A stretch of 64,000 nucleotides of DNA from Acidovorax sp. RAC01 (GCF_001714725.1 NZ_CP016447.1:3053001-3117000), one strand, 5' to 3'; counted from the first letter of the stretch, positions 1-11,488 are shown. Translations and numbers: made by a program. The notes: a model not told the origin generated them from the sequence alone.

Positions 1-293
1 CACACGGCGTCAAGCGCCAGATTGATGGCATTGAACTCGATGTGTGCAATGGCGTGGATCAGGATGGCTCGGCCCGCGGGAGTGGCGGGCGAGCGGCGGG
101 CCACGGCAGTGTGGGTCAGCAGCTCCGGACGGTCCGGGCGCCCCGGGAGTTCGGCGGGATCGCTCGGGCCTTCGGGGGCTGACTCTGCTATTGAAAAAGT
201 AGCTGCCAGGGCATGCATTTCAAGCGCTGCGGCCACTTTTTGTTCGGGGTCTGCCAGGCGCAGGGTCTGCAGGGCACGGTGGCGAAGCTCCAT
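1..293 (-). CDS. DUF455 family ferritin-like protein, 3' end outside window
   Basis: The first 97 residues are present and the rest lies beyond the left edge. The start is fixed by the opening MELRHRAL and by the divergent gene to its right. The run ILIHAIAHIEFNAINLALDA near residues 78-97 is typical of DUF455, a ferritin-like family with Glu/His metal ligands related to the tRNA hydroxylase MiaE; its substrate in bacteria is not established. The segment at residues 20-37 is encoded by a copy of the dispersed repeat described below (186-241), so the N-terminal linker is probably variable between relatives. The gene is divergent from the carbonic anhydrase gene. Family is fairly sure; function is not. 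Confidence 0.8.
   Translation of the reverse strand, partial: MELRHRALQTLRLADPEQKVAAALEMHALAATFSIAESAPEGPSDPAELPGRPDRPELLTHTAVARRSPATPAGRAILIHAIAHIEFNAINLALDAV
186..241 (+). repeat. dispersed repeat copy R1 (inside DUF455 gene)
   Basis: It matches the family pattern TGCTAT-n-AnnnnnTAGCT, then TCAAGCGCTG.GGCC and a short T run. It lies antisense inside a coding sequence, in the variable N-terminal stretch. Confidence 0.65.
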
Positions 294-295
294 CC

Positions 296-301
296 TACAA
301 T
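296..301 (+). promoter_or_regulatory. possible -10 element for the carbonic anhydrase gene
   Basis: TACAAT sits about 100 bases before the start at 403, in the divergent spacer. No good -35 hexamer is visible 16-18 bases upstream, so this is weak. Confidence 0.3.
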
Positions 302-402
302 TCTAGGCCGTTTCGGTGGGCGGACCGCATGCCCCCGGGGCTGCGCCGGCCCAGGGCGGCATTCTTGTGGTAACCAATTGATCTCGGCTAAAGGGGTGGG
401 CA

Positions 403-927
403 ATGGCAGTGTATGAACTTGACGGTGTGGCACCCCAGATGGCAGCAAGCGCCTGGGTGGCCGACAGCGCCCAGGTGATGGGCAACGTGGTGCTGGGCGA
501 AGACGCCAGCGTGTGGTTTGGCACCGTGGTGCGCGGCGACACCGAATGCATCACCATCGGGGCTGGCTCCAACATCCAGGACGCCAGCGTGCTGCATGCC
601 GACATCGGCAAGCCCCTGGTGGTGGGCGAGCGCGTGACGGTGGGCCACCAGGTCATGCTGCACGGCTGCACCATCGGCGATGAATCGTTGATCGGCATTG
701 GTGCCGTGGTGCTCAACGGAGCGCGCATCGGCAAGAACTGCCTGGTGGGCGCCGGGGCGCTGGTCACCGAAGGCAAGGAGTTCCCCGATGGCTCGATGAT
801 CATCGGCAGCCCTGCCAAGGCCGTGCGCGAGCTCACGCCCGAGCAGATCGAAGGCCTGCGCCAGAGCGCGCAGCACTACATTGACAACGCGCGCCGCTTC
901 AAGAACGGCCTGCGCAAAATCGGCTGA
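403..927 (+). CDS. gamma-class carbonic anhydrase family protein (left-handed beta-helix)
   Basis: This 174-residue protein consists of hexapeptide repeats forming a left-handed beta-helix. The three expected zinc ligands are visible as H65 (LHAD), H82 and H87 (GHQVMLHG), with R44, D46 and Q59 in the usual places, as in YrdA/PaaY/CaiE-type gamma carbonic anhydrases. It is likely cytoplasmic; whether it hydrates CO2 or acts as a thioesterase or acyltransferase cannot be told from sequence. The start has an AGGGG ribosome site 8 bases upstream. hslO follows after 27 bases on the same strand, so the two may be co-transcribed. Confidence 0.9.
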   Translation: MAVYELDGVAPQMAASAWVADSAQVMGNVVLGEDASVWFGTVVRGDTECITIGAGSNIQDASVLHADIGKPLVVGERVTVGHQVMLHGCTIGDESLIGIGAVVLNGARIGKNCLVGAGALVTEGKEFPDGSMIIGSPAKAVRELTPEQIEGLRQSAQHYIDNARRFKNGLRKIG

Positions 928-954
928 TGGCCGAATTCCCCGGGAACCCCTTGC

Positions 955-1947
955 GTGTCTGAACTCCACAAGTTTCTTTTTGACGGGCTGCCAGTGCGCG
1001 GCATGATCGTGCGCCTGACCGACGCCTGGACCGACATCCTGCGCCGCCGCGCCGGCAACACCAGCACCGGTGCCTACCCGGCCCCCGTGCGCGAACTGCT
1101 GGGCGAGATGGCCGCTGCCGGCGTGCTGATGCAGTCCAACATCAAGTTCAACGGCGCGCTGGTGCTGCAGGTGTTTGGCGACGGGCCCGTGAAGCTGGCC
1201 GTGGCCGAGGTGCAGTCGGACCTGACCCTGCGCGCCACCGCCACCTTCAACAGCGAAGTGGCCGAGGGCGCGCGGCTGAGCGACATGGTCAATGTGGGCG
1301 GCGGCGGCCGCTGTGCCATCACGCTCGACCCCAAGGACCGCCACCCCGGCCAGCAGCCCTACCAGGGCGTGGTGCCGCTGCACGGCGACCGGGGCGAAAA
1401 GCTCAACCGGCTCTCTGACGTGCTGCAGCACTACATGCTGCAGTCCGAACAGCTTGATACCGTGCTGGTGCTGGCTGCCAACGACCAGGTCGCAGCGGGC
1501 CTGCTGATCCAGCGCATGCCGGTCAAGGGCGAGGGCAACCTGGCCGCCAGCCTGACGCACCGCGAAAACGAGGACCAGATCGGCCACAACGAGGACTACA
1601 ACCGCATCGCCCACCTGGCCTCCAGCCTGAGCCGCGAGGAACTGCTGACGCTGGACGTGGACACCATCCTGCGCCGCCTCTTCTGGGAAGAAAAGGTGCT
1701 GCGCTTTGAGCCCCAGCAGGGCGCCAGCGGCCCGCGTTTTGCCTGCACCTGCAGCCGCGAACGCGTGAGCAACATGTTGCGCAGCCTGGGGGCGGAAGAA
1801 GCCGAGAGCATCCTGGCCGAGCGCGAGGACATCGAAGTGGGCTGCGAGTTTTGCGGCCAGCAATACCGTTTTGACGCAGTGGACGCCGCGCAGATCTTTG
1901 TCTCGCCCGCGGTGAGCCAGCCGCCCGGGCCGACCCACATCCAGTAG
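955..1947 (+). CDS. hslO: Hsp33 redox-regulated chaperonin
   Basis: Hsp33 is a cytoplasmic holdase that becomes active when oxidative stress releases zinc from its C-terminal cysteine cluster. The cluster is intact here: C264-x-C266 and C297-x2-C300, about 30 residues apart. The protein has 330 residues, slightly longer than the E. coli form because of N- and C-terminal extensions. The start is GTG at 955; no in-frame ATG lies before the conserved N-terminal domain. It lies 27 bases after the carbonic anhydrase gene. The family is certain from the cysteine pattern and the VGGGGRCAITLDP segment. Confidence 0.95.
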   Translation: MSELHKFLFDGLPVRGMIVRLTDAWTDILRRRAGNTSTGAYPAPVRELLGEMAAAGVLMQSNIKFNGALVLQVFGDGPVKLAVAEVQSDLTLRATATFNSEVAEGARLSDMVNVGGGGRCAITLDPKDRHPGQQPYQGVVPLHGDRGEKLNRLSDVLQHYMLQSEQLDTVLVLAANDQVAAGLLIQRMPVKGEGNLAASLTHRENEDQIGHNEDYNRIAHLASSLSREELLTLDVDTILRRLFWEEKVLRFEPQQGASGPRFACTCSRERVSNMLRSLGAEEAESILAEREDIEVGCEFCGQQYRFDAVDAAQIFVSPAVSQPPGPTHIQ

Positions 1948-2241
1948 GGGCAAGGCGCAGGCGGCGGTGTTGTCTGTGCAGCCTGCTGCGCAGGCGCACC
2001 GGCTACATCCGGGCGCGGCCTGCGGGGTCCGCCCGTGCCGTACCCGGCGCGCTCGGGTGCAATACCCAACGAAGGCGCGCTGGCTCACCATCGTTGACAT
2101 TCAAAACCCCGGGCAATCCCTAAGATCGGGATACCGGGCTTTTCTTGAGCCGCGTGCCTGCCGTGACCGCACGGCCGCCCGCACCAGCTGTGTTCACCCC
2201 GCTGCAACGCTCGCTGAGCCCGACCCCACGGAGATCGAGAG
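1948..2241. other. intergenic region before the CZB gene
   Basis: I see no gene or convincing terminator here. A TTGACA hexamer at 2094-2099 lacks a -10 at proper spacing; the nearest candidate, TAAGAT, is 21 bases away. Confidence 0.5.
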
Positions 2242-2730
2242 ATGGAATTCTTATGGCGGGCGCTGAAACCCCGGCGCCCCGCAGCCCTGCCTGTGAAACA
2301 GCCTGCACTGGCGTATGGCGACAGCCGCTCCGGGCCGGATTCCGTGCGCGCCGACACCTACCTTGCCACGCTCGACATCGAAGCCGCCATCGTCGCGCAC
2401 GAGCGCTGGAAGGCGCGGCTGATGGACTACCTGGAAGGGCGCAGCAAGGTCGGCCTGGACCCGGAGGTGGTGCGCCGCTCTGACCACGATGCCCTGGGCC
2501 GCTGGCTGCACGGCGTGGGCGCCGAGGTGCTGGGCGACCAGCCGGCCTACCCGCTCCTGATGGCGCGCCACCAGTATTTCCACGAACAGGCGGGGGATCT
2601 CGTCGAGCTAGCCCAGCAGGGCAAGTGGGACCAGGCCGTGCAGGTGCTCAATGGCGGCTACCGCTTTGGCTCCAGCCAGGTGGTGCTGCTGCTCAAGGAG
2701 CTCAAGCGGAACCTGGCGCAGCAGTCCTGA
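2242..2730 (+). CDS. stand-alone CZB (chemoreceptor zinc-binding) domain protein with Asp at the Cys position
   Basis: The 162-residue protein has a basic, Pro-rich N-terminus (1-40) followed by a single CZB-like four-helix domain. Three of the four expected zinc ligands are present: H53 (AHERW), H110 and H114 (RHQYFH). The Cys that normally precedes the x-L/F-G-x-W motif is D83 here (HDALGRWLHG). CZB domains usually sit at the end of chemoreceptors or diguanylate cyclases and sense zinc or hypochlorous acid through the Zn-Cys core; a soluble single-domain version could be a sensor subunit. A polar function with altered or no zinc binding is inference. Confidence 0.75.
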   Translation: MEFLWRALKPRRPAALPVKQPALAYGDSRSGPDSVRADTYLATLDIEAAIVAHERWKARLMDYLEGRSKVGLDPEVVRRSDHDALGRWLHGVGAEVLGDQPAYPLLMARHQYFHEQAGDLVELAQQGKWDQAVQVLNGGYRFGSSQVVLLLKELKRNLAQQS

Positions 2731-2882
2731 GGCCAGCGCGGCGGCGTTGACGCGGCACGCGTTGCTTCACGTTCGTGCCAGCCCCATTGGGTGACTTGTT
2801 TCAAGACGGTACGGTTTTCTGACAGGTGCTTGGCGCGGGCCATGCGTCGGGCAGCCTGCTCCCCGCTCTCGGGCAGCCCGCG

Positions 2883-3554
2883 TCAGGAAGACGCAGCGCC
2901 GGCTTCGGTGCCCGCAGCGCGGCCCACCAGGGATGTGAAAAGCTTGTGCTCGCATTCCGGGTCGCTGCATTTCTCGCAAGACCACGCAACGCGCCGGGCG
3001 GGCGCAGGCGGCGGCTCAGGGTACATTTTTGCATCAAAAAGGCCTGTAGCGCTTGATGTACATGCCTCTCCTGCAATGGATTTGATAGCACGCAGCGCCT
3101 GTGCGATGCGCTGCTCACCCGCGCCGTACACCACCCGGTAGTCCGTGCCTGTGCGCGCGAGCGCAGCACGCAGGGTGGCATCGGCCGCCTCCTGTTCCGC
3201 CTTGGCGGCAGGGGGGCTGTCAAGGTCCAGCCCCGTCAGCAGCGTGAGCGAGGCCAAGGCGCGCCAGGAAGCCGCGGGCGCTTCAGGCATGGCGGCTGGC
3301 GTAGCAACAGGGCTGGGTGGGCCTTCGGCTTCAGAGGTTGCCTCCGCTGCGCTGTAGTCAGCCAGCGTAGCCACAGCAAGGGTGACTGCAGGGCTCAGCC
3401 GTGCGCGCAATGCAGCAGCCAGCTCGGGCACACCGGTGCCGGGCGCGCCCGTGAGCGTCACCAGCACCGGCGCAACGCCGGGCAGACTGGAAATTCCGGG
3501 AGGAAGGGCGTGGCGCGCCAAGGCCGGCGCACCGTCAGGCTCAGGCTCTGGCAC
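2883..3554 (-). CDS. uncharacterised protein with degenerate P-loop and C-terminal Cys cluster
   Basis: This 223-residue protein is of unknown function. After a beta-strand-like LVTLT it has G36-APGTG-V42-P43, which looks like a Walker A loop whose Lys-Ser/Thr has been lost. The middle is Ala/Pro/Glu-rich and low in complexity. The C-terminus carries C193-x2-C196-x4-C201 (CEKCSDPEC), a possible metal site. Residues encoded around 3035-3090 come from a dispersed repeat copy. It starts just past ftsB on the same strand (1-base gap), so it is probably the last gene of the pyrG-to-ftsB run. Base composition and codon use resemble the neighbours, supporting a real gene. Confidence 0.6.
   Translation of the reverse strand: MPEPEPDGAPALARHALPPGISSLPGVAPVLVTLTGAPGTGVPELAAALRARLSPAVTLAVATLADYSAAEATSEAEGPPSPVATPAAMPEAPAASWRALASLTLLTGLDLDSPPAAKAEQEAADATLRAALARTGTDYRVVYGAGEQRIAQALRAIKSIAGEACTSSATGLFDAKMYPEPPPAPARRVAWSCEKCSDPECEHKLFTSLVGRAAGTEAGAASS
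3035..3090 (-). repeat. dispersed repeat copy R2 (inside coding sequence)
   Basis: Read on the minus strand it gives TGCTATCAAAT...TCAAGCGCTACAGGCC followed by TTTTT, one of the best matches to the family consensus. It lies inside the degenerate P-loop gene, in sense orientation. Confidence 0.7.
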
Positions 3555-3555
3555 G

Positions 3556-3834
3556 TCAGCGCGGGGTGAACTGCACGTACACCTCGTTGGGGCGGACCAT
3601 GCCCAGCTCGCTGCGGGCCTTTTCCTCGACCATGTCGAGGCCTTCCTTGAGGTCCTGCACTTCGGAGGTCAGGCGTGCGTTGACCTGCCGCGCCTGCTCA
3701 TTCGCAGCCTTCTGCACGTCGATCTGGCGCTGCATCTCATTGACGCGCGGCACGCTGCCGCGCCCCAGCCACAGCTGGGCGTGCAGTGCAGCCAGCAAGG
3801 CCAGCAAGATGACGGGTACGACGCGGGCGACCAT
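3556..3834 (-). CDS. ftsB: cell division protein FtsB
   Basis: FtsB forms the FtsQ-FtsB-FtsL complex that activates septal peptidoglycan synthesis. The 92-residue length, one N-terminal transmembrane segment (about 4-22), a coiled coil (about 30-72) with heptad Leu/Val positions and the Glu/Lys-rich C-terminal EEKARSELGMVRPNE are all characteristic. The location downstream of eno on the same strand is the usual proteobacterial arrangement. Confidence 0.92.
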   Translation of the reverse strand: MVARVVPVILLALLAALHAQLWLGRGSVPRVNEMQRQIDVQKAANEQARQVNARLTSEVQDLKEGLDMVEEKARSELGMVRPNEVYVQFTPR

Positions 3835-3963
3835 GGCGGCGGCTCAGTCGTGCAATCGATCTCGTAGGACCACGGCGACCTCACCGCCGCCCCCAATCCA
3901 CGCACCGGGCGCGCTGCACGCCAGCGCACCCGTGGAGCCGGCTTGGCCGGGCCACTGGGTGCA

Positions 3964-3987
3964 TCCCCCTTCCTCAAGAGAGGGGGA
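3964..3987. repeat. imperfect hairpin between eno and ftsB
   Basis: TCCCCCT at 3964-3970 pairs with AGGGGGA at 3981-3987, with an inner CTC-AA-GAG extension. No T run follows on either strand, so it is not a clear terminator; it may be a small palindromic repeat unit. Confidence 0.4.
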
Positions 3988-4013
3988 AGACGCGAAGCGG
4001 CTCAAGGGACGCT

Positions 4014-5309
<1,296 letters not shown>

Positions 5310-5382
5310 TCAGGTTTTTGAAATTCATCCAGACGGGCGGGCATGTTTGCGCTAAGTAGGCCGCCAGGGCACGTCTGTCGTC

Positions 5383-5388
5383 ATTTTA
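5383..5388 (-). promoter_or_regulatory. possible -10 element for eno
   Basis: TAAAAT on the minus strand lies about 80 bases before the eno start. No strong -35 is visible at 17 bases. It sits at the edge of a repeat copy, which has its own AT-rich bias. Confidence 0.3.
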
Positions 5389-5448
5389 TGCTACCGATTT
5401 GATAGTAAATCGGCAGGCGGGTACGAACCGGGTACAACCCGACAGGCC
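5389..5448 (+). repeat. dispersed repeat copy R12 (divergent)
   Basis: TGCTACCGATTTGATAGT matches the first half of the family and forms the hairpin CCGATTT/AAATCGG on the minus strand. The second half is diverged but still ends in CAGGCC. Confidence 0.45.
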
Positions 5449-5449
5449 G

Positions 5450-5740
5450 TCAGACGCCTTCGACGCACACCATGCGCATGATGGCCGCGCCTTCGCGGGC
5501 GGCCTTGGCTTTCTGGTATTCGGGGGTGTCGTAGAAGGCGCGGGCCGCCTCGAAGCTCGGAAACTTCAGGATCACGGTACGCCCGGGGTTCCAGTCGCCC
5601 TCCAGCACCTCGACCTTGCCGCCGCGCACGCACACTTCGGCGCCGTGGGCCTGCATGGCCAGCGTGCTCCACTTGCGGTACTCGTCGTACTGCGTGGGGT
5701 TGGTGACGGTGACCGATGCGATGACGTAACCACTGCTCAT
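5450..5740 (-). CDS. DUF1330 domain protein
   Basis: This is a 96-residue dimeric alpha/beta barrel (ferredoxin-like) protein of the DUF1330 family; no enzymatic role is established. Typical features are YVIASVTVTNPTQYDEYRKW at the start and the WNPGRTVILKFPSFEAARAFY segment in the second half. Its start codon is 3 bases after the kdsA stop, with TGGAG upstream, so it is translated from the pyrG-kdsA message. This gene is a regular passenger between kdsA and eno in related bacteria. Confidence 0.88.
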   Translation of the reverse strand: MSSGYVIASVTVTNPTQYDEYRKWSTLAMQAHGAEVCVRGGKVEVLEGDWNPGRTVILKFPSFEAARAFYDTPEYQKAKAAREGAAIMRMVCVEGV

Positions 5741-5743
5741 GTT

Positions 5744-6601
5744 TCAGGCTCCAAAATTGTTTTCGAGGAATCCGCTTTGCTTGGTGACGTTATCTAGCGC
5801 CACCAGGGTGGCCAGCAGTGCCTTCATGTGCTTGAGGGGCACGGCGTTGGGGCCGTCGGACCAGGCTTCGGCTGGCTTGGGATGGGTTTCCATGAAGAGC
5901 CCCGCAACACCCGCCGCCACGCCAGCGCGTGCCAGCACCGGCACCATGTCGCGCGCACCACCGCTCACTGCGCCCAGACCGCCGGGCTTTTGCACCGAGT
6001 GGGTCACGTCGAACACCACGGGTGCGCCGGACTTGCGCATCTCGGCCAGGCTGGTCATGTCGGCCACCAGGTTGTTGTAGCCAAAGCTCACGCCGCGCTC
6101 GCAGGCAAGGAACCTGTCTTCCGACAGGCCAGCCTCACGCGCAGCGTCGCGGGCCTTGTCGATGACGTTCTTCATGTCCCAGGGCGCCAGGAACTGGCCC
6201 TTCTTGATGTTCACCGGCTTGCCGCTTTGCGCCACGGCGCGGATGAAATCCGTCTGGCGGCACAGGAAGGCGGGAGTCTGCAGCACGTCGACCACGCTGG
6301 CCACTTCGGCCACGTGCGAGGTGTCGTGCACGTCAGTCAGGATAGGCAACTGCAGCTGGCGGCGAACTTCGTCCAGGATCTTGAGGCCCGCATCAATGCC
6401 TACGCCGCGCTTGCTGGTGCCCGACGACCGGTTCGCCTTGTCGAACGAACCCTTGTAAATCAGCGGAATGCCCAGCGCGGTGCAAGCTTCCTTGAGCTGG
6501 CCCGCCACATCGAGGGACATCTCCAGGCCCTCGATCGAGCAGGTGCCCGCGATCAGGAAGAAGCGCTGGTCGAGCCCGACCGGAAATCCGCACAGTTGCA
6601 T
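5744..6601 (-). CDS. kdsA: 3-deoxy-8-phosphooctulonate synthase
   Basis: KdsA condenses phosphoenolpyruvate with arabinose 5-phosphate to give KDO 8-phosphate for lipopolysaccharide inner core. The 285-residue reading from MQLCGFPVG is chosen because it follows a GAGGAC ribosome site and matches the family N-terminus; an in-frame extension into pyrG is possible but unneeded. Diagnostic segments are [20 protein letters not shown] and the PEP-binding GVSFGYNN region. It starts 10 bases after the pyrG stop, and the two form an operon. Confidence 0.96.
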   Translation of the reverse strand: MQLCGFPVGLDQRFFLIAGTCSIEGLEMSLDVAGQLKEACTALGIPLIYKGSFDKANRSSGTSKRGVGIDAGLKILDEVRRQLQLPILTDVHDTSHVAEVASVVDVLQTPAFLCRQTDFIRAVAQSGKPVNIKKGQFLAPWDMKNVIDKARDAAREAGLSEDRFLACERGVSFGYNNLVADMTSLAEMRKSGAPVVFDVTHSVQKPGGLGAVSGGARDMVPVLARAGVAAGVAGLFMETHPKPAEAWSDGPNAVPLKHMKALLATLVALDNVTKQSGFLENNFGA

Positions 6602-6611
6602 CGTCACGTCC

Positions 6612-8456
<1,845 letters not shown>

Positions 8457-8505
8457 TTATAGATGGCGGCCCCTGAGCGACCGCGAGGCATTGCAGCCCG
8501 TCTGC

Positions 8506-8511
8506 TAAATT
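8506..8511 (+). promoter_or_regulatory. possible -10 element placing the coaBC start at +1
   Basis: TAAATT ends 6 bases before the ATG at 8518. If it is a real -10, transcription would begin at or beside the start codon, giving a leaderless message. No Shine-Dalgarno is present. The -35 is poor. Confidence 0.35.
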
Positions 8512-8517
8512 CGCCGG

Positions 8518-9729
8518 ATGAATGAGCTTGCTGGAAAACACATTGTCCTGGGCCTGAGCGGAGGCGTGGCCTGCTACAAGGCGGCCGACCTGTGCCGCCA
8601 GCTCATCAAGGAGGGCGCCACCGTGCAGGTGGTGATGACCGAGGCGGCCGAGCAGTTCATCACGCCGGTCACGATGCAGGCGCTGTCGGGGCGCACCGTC
8701 TACGGCTCGCAATGGGACTCCCGCGAGCCCAACAACATGCCCCACATCAACCTGAGCCGCGAGGCTCATGCCATCCTGATCGCGCCGTGCAGTGCCGACT
8801 TTGTAGCGCGCCTGACGCAGGGCCGGGCCGACGAGCTGCTCAGCCTGCTGTGTCTGGCGCGGCCGGCGGCCAGCGTGCCGCTGCTGCTGGCACCCGCGAT
8901 GAACCGCGAGATGTGGTCCCACCCGGCCACGCAGCGCAACCTGCAGCAGGTGGCGCGCGATGGTGCGGTGGTGCTCGGCGTGGGTAACGGTGACCAGGCC
9001 TGTGGCGAGACCGGCGACGGCCGCATGCTGGAGCCACACGAGCTGGTGGATGAACTGGTGGCGTTTTTTGCACCCAAGGTGCTGGCGGGCCACAAGGTGC
9101 TGGTCACGGCAGGCCCCACGTTTGAAGCCATCGACCCGGTGCGCGGCATTACCAATCTTTCCAGCGGCAAGATGGGCTTTGCGGTGGCACGCGCGGCGCG
9201 CGAGGCCGGTGCTGAGGTGACGCTGGTCGCCGGGCCGGTGCACCTGGACACCCCGCGTGGCGCACGTCGCGTGGATGTGAAATCTGCACTGGAAATGGCC
9301 GCGGCGGTTGAATCATATACCCCGGAAGCTACTGTATTCATAGCAACAGCCGCGGTGGCTGACTGGCGTCCCGCCGCGCCGTCCGACCAGAAAATCAAGA
9401 AAGATGGCACCGGCGCCACGCCCAGCCTTGCTTTCGTCGAAAACCCCGACATCCTGGCGACGGTGGCCCGATCGGAACGCGCCTTGGCTGGCCAGCTCTT
9501 TTGCGTGGGCTTTGCAGCCGAAAGCCACGACCTGCTGGCCCACGCCACGGCCAAGCGCGCGCGCAAGGCGGTACCGCTGCTGGTCGGCAACATCGGGCCT
9601 GCCACCTTCGGCCAGGACGACAACGCTTTGCTCCTGGTCGATGCAGAGGGCCATTGCGAGCTGCCACGCGCATCCAAGCGTGTGCTGGCCCGGCAGCTGA
9701 TCGAAGACATTGCGGCGCGCTGCCGCTAG
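8518..9729 (+). CDS. coaBC: bifunctional phosphopantothenoylcysteine decarboxylase / phosphopantothenate-cysteine ligase
   Basis: CoaBC joins cysteine to 4'-phosphopantothenate and decarboxylates the product in coenzyme A synthesis. The 403-residue protein has the N-terminal FMN-binding CoaC part ([23 protein letters not shown] with the PxMNxxMW motif) and a C-terminal CoaB part ([31 protein letters not shown]). The stretch coding for residues about 262-277 uses rare AT-rich codons and matches a dispersed repeat in reverse, without a length change relative to the family. Divergent from pyrG. Confidence 0.97.
   Translation: MNELAGKHIVLGLSGGVACYKAADLCRQLIKEGATVQVVMTEAAEQFITPVTMQALSGRTVYGSQWDSREPNNMPHINLSREAHAILIAPCSADFVARLTQGRADELLSLLCLARPAASVPLLLAPAMNREMWSHPATQRNLQQVARDGAVVLGVGNGDQACGETGDGRMLEPHELVDELVAFFAPKVLAGHKVLVTAGPTFEAIDPVRGITNLSSGKMGFAVARAAREAGAEVTLVAGPVHLDTPRGARRVDVKSALEMAAAVESYTPEATVFIATAAVADWRPAAPSDQKIKKDGTGATPSLAFVENPDILATVARSERALAGQLFCVGFAAESHDLLAHATAKRARKAVPLLVGNIGPATFGQDDNALLLVDAEGHCELPRASKRVLARQLIEDIAARCR
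9294..9347 (-). repeat. dispersed repeat copy R10 (inside coaBC)
   Basis: On the minus strand it reads TTGCTATGAATACAGTAGCTTCC...TTCAA and then CGGCC, following the family layout. It forms a short AT-rich patch (codons tat, gta, ata, tca) inside a GC-rich gene. Confidence 0.5.
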
Positions 9730-9774
9730 AAACTGTTGCGCGCGGCCATCGCTGCGCTGTGCTAGGAGGTTTCG

Positions 9775-10254
9775 ATGAAGCAAGGCCCCCACAGGCCCGA
9801 CTGGGACACCCCGGCCGACGGCGATTTTGCGAGCTATGTCGAGCGGCTGACGGCAGCGCCCGACACCCGCGCAAAAACGGTCTCGCATCGCGCAACTGCG
9901 GTGGAGGCGCCGGTAGCGCCCGCCGCCGCTCCTGCGGGGGGTGCGCCTGCCGGCCTGAAGCGTGCCATGGGCAAGGGCTTTGCCGACCTTGCCGTCCAGA
10001 CGCCTCCCGACCTGGCGCAGGTGCTGGCGCCACTGGGCGCACTCATCCGTCCTGCGCGCGCCGTACTTTTGCTGCTGGCGGTAGCCAACGGCGTAGCCCT
10101 GGTTTTCGGCCAGGGCTCCCTGTGGGGGCTGATGATGACGGCGGCCATGTGGTGGGGTTTGGGGACAATGGCGGCCCGCCTCGCCCCTGCGTTGCAGCCA
10201 GCGGCCGCCGGTGCACCGAAGACGGGCGCAGCGCGCCTTTCAGACAAGCGTTGA
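9775..10254 (+). CDS. uncharacterised two-helix membrane protein
   Basis: This 159-residue protein has a charged N-terminal half ([17 protein letters not shown]; Ala/Pro-rich 40-60) and two hydrophobic segments near residues 92-112 and 114-133, followed by a short polar tail. It starts with an AGGAGG ribosome site and lies between coaBC (45 bases) and dut (11 bases), suggesting co-transcription. I do not recognise a family; the function is unknown. Confidence 0.7.
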   Translation: MKQGPHRPDWDTPADGDFASYVERLTAAPDTRAKTVSHRATAVEAPVAPAAAPAGGAPAGLKRAMGKGFADLAVQTPPDLAQVLAPLGALIRPARAVLLLLAVANGVALVFGQGSLWGLMMTAAMWWGLGTMAARLAPALQPAAAGAPKTGAARLSDKR

Positions 10255-10265
10255 ACAGGAAGACC

Positions 10266-10712
10266 ATGAAGATCGATGTGAAGATTCTGGACCCGCGCAT
10301 GGCGGACCAGTTGCCTGCTTATGCCACCCCCGGCAGTGCCGGGCTGGACCTGCGTGCATGCCTTGACGCGCCGCTGACCCTGCAGCCCAACGCGTGGCAA
10401 CTGGTGCCCACCGGGATCGCGGTGTTCATCAAGGACCCGGGCCATGCCGCGCTGATCCTGCCGCGCTCGGGGCTGGGCCACAAGCACGGCATTGTGCTGG
10501 GCAATCTGGTGGGGCTGATCGACAGCGATTACCAGGGACAGCTCATGGTGAGCGCCTGGAACCGCAGTCCGGTGGCGTTCACCCTCGAACCCATGGAGCG
10601 CCTGGCGCAACTGGTCATCGTGCCGGTCGTACAGGCCCAGTTCAATGTGGTCGATGAGTTTGTGGCTACCGAGCGCGGCGAGGGTGGGTACGGGTCTACA
10701 GGCAAGGCTTGA
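10266..10712 (+). CDS. dut: deoxyuridine 5'-triphosphate nucleotidohydrolase
   Basis: Dut hydrolyses dUTP to dUMP and pyrophosphate, keeping uracil out of DNA and supplying thymidylate synthesis. The 148-residue trimeric-type enzyme shows all five motifs: [12 protein letters not shown], the PTGIAVFI region, [19 protein letters not shown] with the catalytic Asp, and the C-terminal [10 protein letters not shown]. It follows an uncharacterised membrane protein gene and coaBC, a gene neighbour in many proteobacteria. Confidence 0.97.
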   Translation: MKIDVKILDPRMADQLPAYATPGSAGLDLRACLDAPLTLQPNAWQLVPTGIAVFIKDPGHAALILPRSGLGHKHGIVLGNLVGLIDSDYQGQLMVSAWNRSPVAFTLEPMERLAQLVIVPVVQAQFNVVDEFVATERGEGGYGSTGKA

Positions 10713-10846
10713 GGCAGGTCGCGCCAATGCATGGGGGGAGCCGTTGTCCCACAGCGGCAGCGTACTTCGGCTTACAACTTCGCGCTCCACGGGTCTACCT
10801 TTGATCCGCGCCGGGCGTTGTTCAATGAGGGCACATTGCGCAGCGG

Positions 10847-10866
10847 GCCGGCCATTCGCCGGCTTT
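10847..10866 (+). terminator. weak terminator-like hairpin after dut
   Basis: GCCGGC at 10847-10852 and 10858-10863 flank CATTC and are followed by only three T. It is not convincing as an intrinsic terminator. Confidence 0.3.
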
Positions 10867-10896
10867 GCGCGCCCTCAACGACTTCAGGAGAACCAC

Positions 10897-11445
10897 ATGC
10901 CACTGCAAACTGCGCGCTTTAACCGTTCCATCCGCTCATATCGCCTCACGCGTTCCCTCGCCGTTGTAGGTACCGTGGCGCTGTCTATCACGCTCGGTGC
11001 CTGCGGGTACAACCAGTCGCCTCCCGGCCCGCAGTATGGCTACGGCGGTGGATATCAGACGCCAGCGCCTGCCCCGGCTTACCCCAACAACCCGGTGGGT
11101 ACCGAATACGGTCGTGTGTCCAACATTGAAGTGCTTCAGGGCCGCGCGCAGGGCGGTACCAGCGGCGCGGGTGCCGTGATCGGGGCTGTGGTGGGCGGTG
11201 TGCTGGGCAACCAGGTGGGCAAGGGCTCTGGCCGCGCTGCGGCCACTGCCGTGGGCGTGCTGGGTGGTGCGGTGGCCGGCAACGCTGTGGAAGGCCGCAA
11301 CAACAGCCAGAATGTGGAGCAAGGCTACCGTGTGTCCATCCAGCTCGACCAGGGCGGCTACCGCGCCTACGACGTCAGCAGCCCCGGTGACCTGCGCGTG
11401 GGCGACCGCGTGCGGCTGTACAACGGCCAGATCTCCCGACTGTAA
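10897..11445 (+). CDS. glycine-zipper 2TM domain outer-membrane lipoprotein
   Basis: This 182-residue protein begins with a long signal peptide ending in the lipobox LGAC (C36). A Tyr/Gly/Pro linker follows, then the glycine-zipper segment (about 88-125, GAGAVIGAVVGGVLGNQVGKG and AVGVLGGAVAGNAVEG) that spans or inserts into membranes, and a C-terminal beta-rich part. It belongs to the SlyB/Pcp-like group involved in outer-membrane integrity. The ATG follows an AGGAG site; an upstream in-frame extension is rejected because it would bury the signal peptide. A strong terminator follows. Confidence 0.88.
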   Translation: MPLQTARFNRSIRSYRLTRSLAVVGTVALSITLGACGYNQSPPGPQYGYGGGYQTPAPAPAYPNNPVGTEYGRVSNIEVLQGRAQGGTSGAGAVIGAVVGGVLGNQVGKGSGRAAATAVGVLGGAVAGNAVEGRNNSQNVEQGYRVSIQLDQGGYRAYDVSSPGDLRVGDRVRLYNGQISRL

Positions 11446-11488
11446 AGCCCGTTTTTGAACGCTACCCCGGCTTGTGCGGGGTGCGAGG

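Noticed and set aside
2094..2099. TTGACA as a -35 for the CZB gene
   Set aside because: No -10 lies at 16-18 bases; the TAAGAT at 21 bases is too far.
388..2100. A 570-residue minus-strand frame opposite the carbonic anhydrase and hslO genes
   Set aside because: It covers two clear genes in opposite orientation and has no recognisable domain.
3964..3987. Hairpin as the eno terminator
   Set aside because: No T run follows on either strand.
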